DNA from: CBDFGT01 sp965247225
GTDB taxonomy: Bacteria; Pseudomonadota; Alphaproteobacteria; Rhizobiales; Rhizobiaceae
NCBI GenBank assembly: GCA_965247225.1
Contig: CBDFGT010000018.1
Location: 33,323-97,322 of the forward strand
Direction: 5' to 3'
DNA length: 64,000 nt
Under the pieces are notes generated by a model. The model ran no database searches. It was not told the origin of the DNA and saw only the letters and a list, made by a program, of their open reading frames with translations. The position numbers and the translations under genes are program-made. Shown piece after piece: positions 60,758 through 64,000 of this stretch. How positions within the stretch are numbered: the first letter of the stretch is position 1; each line of letters starts with the position of its first letter.

Positions 60758-62497
60758 ATGTCGCTTTCCATCATTTTCATGGGTACGCCGGAATTTTCCG
60801 TGCCAACCCTGTCGGCCCTGGCAAGGGCTGGCCATCGCATTGTTGCAGCCTATTCACAGCCGCCGCGTCCCGGTGGAAGGCGCGGGCTGGACCTGCAAAA
60901 ATCGCCTGTGCACCAGGCTGCGGAAATGCTGGGCATTCCGGTGCGCACCCCGCTCAATTTCAGGAACCCGCAGGATGTTGCCGAATTTCAGGACTTGAAA
61001 GCCGATGTCGCCGTTGTGGTCGCCTATGGGCTGCTTTTGCCTGAACCTGTTCTCGACGGAACGCGGTTTGGATGTTACAACGGCCATGCCTCGCTTTTGC
61101 CACGCTGGCGCGGGGCAGCGCCCATCCAGCGGGCCATTCTCGCCGGAGATTCGCAAACCGGAATGATGGTGATGAAAATGGACAAGGGGCTGGATACGGG
61201 CCCCGTGGCCCTGACACGTCATATTGCCATAGGGCCGGATATGACGGGTGGTGCCCTGCACGACGCGCTGATGCATGCAGGAGCCAGGCTGATGACCGAG
61301 GCCATGGCGCGGCTGGAGGCAGGCGACCTGCCGCTGACACAACAGGCGGAAACGGGGGTTGTTTACGCAGCCAAGATTCAGAAAGCTGAAACCCGGATTG
61401 ATTTTTCAGCCCCGGCTGCCAATGTGCACAATCATATCCGGGCCTTCTCGCCCGCACCGGGAGCGTGGTTTGAAATGCAGATGGCCGGAAAATCAGAGCG
61501 GATCAGGGTCTTGCAGGCCCGTGTTGCCGAAGGGCATGGTGCGCCGGGGCAAATGCTGGATGATCATGGCAAGGTTGCCTGCGGGCAAGGCGCAATCCGG
61601 CTGGAACGCCTGCAAAAGGCGGGCGGCAAGCCGCTGGATATTGCCGATTTCCTGCGCGGCACGCCTTTGCCATCCGGACTGACACCGGGAAACGGTGTAG
61701 CAATGGCACGTTTCAGATTGCTGGTGGAATATGATGGCACACCCTATGTCGGCTGGCAGCGACAGGCCAATGGCCATTCGGTGCAGGCTGCCATTGAACG
61801 TGCGATCAGGAAATTTTCAGGCGATATTGTGACGGTCTTCGGGGCCGGACGAACCGATACCGGCGTGCATGCCTTGGGTCAGGTCGCCCATATTGATCTG
61901 GAGCGCGACTGGCCGGCCGATGTTGTGCGCAATGCCCTGAATGCGTTTCTGGTGGACTACAACGAGCGCGTGGTGATCGTCGAGGCATTCAGGGTGGATT
62001 CAAGTTTTGACGCCCGGTTTTCCGCCATCCGCAGGCACTATCTCTACAAGATCCGCTCGCGTCGTGCACCGCTGGCGCTGGATTTCACCCGTGCCTGGTA
62101 CATACCAAAGGACATGGACCACGAGATCATGCACGAGGCCGCCCGGCGTCTGATCGGCCACCATGATTTCACAACCTTCCGTTCAGCCAAATGCCAGGCG
62201 AAAAATCCTGTGCGCACCATGGAGCGGGTGGATGTCTCCCGTATTGGTGACCAGATTGAAATTCGCGCCTCGGCGCAGAGCTTTCTGCACAATCAGATCC
62301 GCTCTTTTGCAGGCACTTTGGCGATGGTGGGGCTGGGAAAATGGTCCCCGCAGGATGTAACAGACGCGCTGGAGGCCAGGGACCGCACGCGCTGCGGACC
62401 GGTTGCCCCGCCGCACGGGCTCTATTTCATGTCCGTTGAGTATCCGGTGATGGAAAGTTCGCTGCATATGGATCAGCCAATGGCAACACCCAGATAG
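60758..62497 (+). CDS. fmt-truA: Methionyl-tRNA formyltransferase fused in frame to tRNA pseudouridine(38-40) synthase TruA
   Basis: A single open frame of 579 residues. Residues 1-315 are a complete Fmt: MGTPEFSVPTL, HASLLPRWRGAAPIQRAI, and the C-terminal OB-like domain. Residues 316-579 are a complete TruA: RLLVEYDGTPYVGWQ, the catalytic Asp in GAGRTDTGVHALGQ, and FLHNQIRSFAGTL. The junction reads ...TPGNGVA-MARFRL with no stop. In most relatives these are two adjacent genes. TruA could also start internally at Met316. Whether the fusion is natural or comes from a one-base error is open. The 3' end overlaps the convergent membrane-protein gene by 25 bases. Confidence 0.92.
   Translation: MSLSIIFMGTPEFSVPTLSALARAGHRIVAAYSQPPRPGGRRGLDLQKSPVHQAAEMLGIPVRTPLNFRNPQDVAEFQDLKADVAVVVAYGLLLPEPVLDGTRFGCYNGHASLLPRWRGAAPIQRAILAGDSQTGMMVMKMDKGLDTGPVALTRHIAIGPDMTGGALHDALMHAGARLMTEAMARLEAGDLPLTQQAETGVVYAAKIQKAETRIDFSAPAANVHNHIRAFSPAPGAWFEMQMAGKSERIRVLQARVAEGHGAPGQMLDDHGKVACGQGAIRLERLQKAGGKPLDIADFLRGTPLPSGLTPGNGVAMARFRLLVEYDGTPYVGWQRQANGHSVQAAIERAIRKFSGDIVTVFGAGRTDTGVHALGQVAHIDLERDWPADVVRNALNAFLVDYNERVVIVEAFRVDSSFDARFSAIRRHYLYKIRSRRAPLALDFTRAWYIPKDMDHEIMHEAARRLIGHHDFTTFRSAKCQAKNPVRTMERVDVSRIGDQIEIRASAQSFLHNQIRSFAGTLAMVGLGKWSPQDVTDALEARDRTRCGPVAPPHGLYFMSVEYPVMESSLHMDQPMATPR
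61691..61705 (+). other. Fmt/TruA junction
   Basis: AACGGTGTAGCAATG: the fused frame reads AAC GGT GTA GCA ATG. A TAG at 61698-61700 lies in the +1 frame, three to five bases before the TruA ATG (61703). Losing or gaining one base near the end of fmt would separate the two genes again. Confidence 0.8.
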
Positions 62498-63069
62498 GTT
62501 TGCAGCATGTCGCCCAGAATGAGGCTCGGAATGATGAGCAAAATGGTCACCGTTGCGGCCAGCAATATCTGTCCGCCCATGACCATGCGGATGATCCTGT
62601 AAAGGGCAATCAGCCCGATACTCAAATGGACCAGCCATAGCAGGGTCCAGAACGATTCCGCAGACGGCAGGGCCATTGAAAGCAGCGACAGCACGCCCGC
62701 CGACAGGCTGAAAGGCACCATGATCCAGTTGCTGGTCACGACGATCTTTGTGAAACTTTCCGGCACCTGCAGGACAAATGCGAATATCCCCATCAGGACA
62801 AGGGGAAAAATCCAGTCCAGCATGTCGATCAGGAACAGGCGGAAGAAGAAGATGATACCGGACTCGCTGCCAGGTGGCATGGACTCCACAAACACGGAAT
62901 GCCACCAGACCCAGCTGATCGCCATGAAAGGCAGGCAAACCGGAATCGCCAGAAACGACCGGTCAAGTCCGCGTCGGCTGATATCCAGGTACCGGAATCC
63001 TTCCGGCTTCTGCAGGAACAAAAGCCAAAGCCCGGTCATATAGGTCAGGATTTCTGTCAGGCCGGGCAT
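62473..63069 (-). CDS. Conserved multi-pass membrane protein, unknown function
   Basis: A 198-residue protein with about five hydrophobic helices (for example SFLAIPVCLPFMAISWVWW, FPLVLMGIFAFVL, LLSLLSMALPS, LLAATVTILLIIPSLIL). No motif I recognise. Its ATG overlaps the dapE stop by one base, so the two are translationally coupled, and the same pairing is familiar from Hyphomicrobiales chromosomes. The 3' end runs 25 bases into truA on the other strand. Confidence 0.85.
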   Translation of the reverse strand: MPGLTEILTYMTGLWLLFLQKPEGFRYLDISRRGLDRSFLAIPVCLPFMAISWVWWHSVFVESMPPGSESGIIFFFRLFLIDMLDWIFPLVLMGIFAFVLQVPESFTKIVVTSNWIMVPFSLSAGVLSLLSMALPSAESFWTLLWLVHLSIGLIALYRIIRMVMGGQILLAATVTILLIIPSLILGDMLQTYLGVAIG

Positions 63070-64000
63070 CAGACTGTCCGGGCCCCTGCAAACCAGCGGG
63101 CAATGAAGGCCTCATAAATCTGCGTCAGCATTTCCAGTTCATCAACCGGAACCCGTTCGTCGATCATGTGCATGGTCTTGCCGACCAGACCAAATTCGAC
63201 CACCGGGCAATAATCCTTGATATAGCGGGCATCGGACGTGCCGCCCGTGGTGGAGAGGACAGGCTTCAGCGCCGTGACCTGCTCCACGGCTTCCGAAAGC
63301 GTGGCGATCAGCCTGTCATTGCGGGTCAAAAACACGTGGCTCGGACGTTCATTCCACACAATCTCGTAGGCAACCGGTGTACGACCGGGACGCAGGCGTT
63401 CGGATATGGCGGCGGCGTTCAGCCTGCGCCCGATCTCTGCCATCACGGTTTCTGCGGTCCAGATATCATTAAAGCGGATATTGAACAGGCAGCTTGCCCT
63501 GGCAGGAATCACATTGGTAGCCGCATTGCCGACATCGATGCTGGTGACTTCGAGGTTGGAGGGCGGAAAATCCGGCGTCCCGGTGTCAAACGGCGGATAC
63601 ATCAGGGCGTCGGCAAGTGCCAGCATGCCCCGCACCGGATTGTCGGCCAGATGCGGATAGGCAGCGTGGCCCTGAATGCCGGAAACGGTCAGCCGACCGG
63701 ACACAGAGCCCCTTCGGCCAATCTTGATCATCTCTCCCAGACGGTCCGGATTTGTCGGTTCGCCGACAAGACAGGCATCCCAGCGTTCGCCCCTGTCGGC
63801 AGCCCGCCTGAGCGCCTTTATGGTGCCGTTGATGGCCGGACCTTCTTCGTCACCCGTGATCAGAAAGGAGATCGAGCCTTCAGGCTGGCCGAAATTTTCA
63901 ATATGCCGGGCGACAGCGGCCACAAAGCAGGCAATACCGCCTTTCATGTCTACCGCCCCGCGGCCATAGATTTCACCATTGGCAATCTGCGCTGCAAAAG
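63069..64000 (-). CDS. dapE: Succinyl-diaminopimelate desuccinylase, 5' part outside window
   Basis: The visible C-terminal ~310 residues open with GRGAVDMKGG, whose Asp bridges the two zincs, then ITGDEEGPA with the catalytic Glu pair, LVGEPTN and GRRGSVSG; the dimerisation domain and LSTTGGTSDARYIKDYCPVVEFG with the final ligand region follow. It makes LL-diaminopimelate for lysine and peptidoglycan. The N-terminal metal motif lies beyond the right edge. Confidence 0.96.
   Translation of the reverse strand, partial: FAAQIANGEIYGRGAVDMKGGIACFVAAVARHIENFGQPEGSISFLITGDEEGPAINGTIKALRRAADRGERWDACLVGEPTNPDRLGEMIKIGRRGSVSGRLTVSGIQGHAAYPHLADNPVRGMLALADALMYPPFDTGTPDFPPSNLEVTSIDVGNAATNVIPARASCLFNIRFNDIWTAETVMAEIGRRLNAAAISERLRPGRTPVAYEIVWNERPSHVFLTRNDRLIATLSEAVEQVTALKPVLSTTGGTSDARYIKDYCPVVEFGLVGKTMHMIDERVPVDELEMLTQIYEAFIARWFAGARTV

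Overview
The window is a stretch of chromosome from an alphaproteobacterium, most probably a member of the Hyphomicrobiales (Rhizobiales) in or near the Brucella / Rhizobium / Phyllobacterium grade. The evidence is gene content and order: mutS-glnD-murJ-trpS-usp-nifU-like-tsaB-rimI-fur/mur-plsC-miaB-phoH-ybeY-corC-lnt-praR, then metK-trmB; an ornithine-lipid acyltransferase (OlsB) beside mutS; a membrane-bound ferritin (MbfA) with an Irr-type palindrome; and an Hsp20-DUF1150 pair. It is moderately GC-rich by eye. Almost every base is coding, and many genes are joined by ATGA, GTGA or TAATG overlaps. I found no tRNA, rRNA, insertion sequence, phage gene, CRISPR array or defence system.

Layout. 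1-4270: end of a four-gene periplasmic, probably iron-linked operon (imelysin, di-heme DUF1111 oxidoreductase, second imelysin, Tat-exported DUF1513). 4302-7536: TspO, a thioesterase, an MTA/SAH nucleosidase and guaA. 7676-16390: a self-contained sugar island. An L-fucose-isomerase-like enzyme and a split transketolase read leftward; a ribose-type ABC importer with a DUF2291 lipoprotein and a DeoR regulator read rightward. They share a 307-base control region with operator-like repeats and a leader that could fold in two ways. 16422-24399: lepA, an acetyltransferase, a small Cys-rich exported protein, an RhtA-like exporter, a YiiX-type cysteine hydrolase, an Lrp regulator divergent from a class V aminotransferase, and mbfA. 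24530-30341: two RNA/SAM methyltransferases, lspA, a hybrid sensor kinase and olsB.

30569-49825: the conserved housekeeping run from mutS to praR, covering mismatch repair, nitrogen sensing, lipid II flipping, tRNA charging and modification, Fe-S delivery, metal-responsive regulation, phospholipid synthesis, ribosome maturation and lipoprotein acylation. 49963-53119: coaBC, a class II glutamine amidotransferase and a pirin lie between praR and metK. 53320-64000: metK, trmB, Hsp20 with DUF1150, a nucleoside hydrolase convergent with ribokinase, rmuC, def, a small exported protein, an in-frame fmt-truA fusion, a membrane protein, and dapE running off the right edge.

The items most worth a second look are the single open frame joining Fmt to TruA, the sugar island (no sugar kinase, mutually exclusive leader hairpins, paired 12-base operator repeats), the iron operon whose second imelysin lacks the usual His, the Irr-type boxes at mbfA and the nifU-like gene, and a CoaBC without the textbook CoaC cysteine. 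No search could be run, so family assignments rest on recognised motifs and context.
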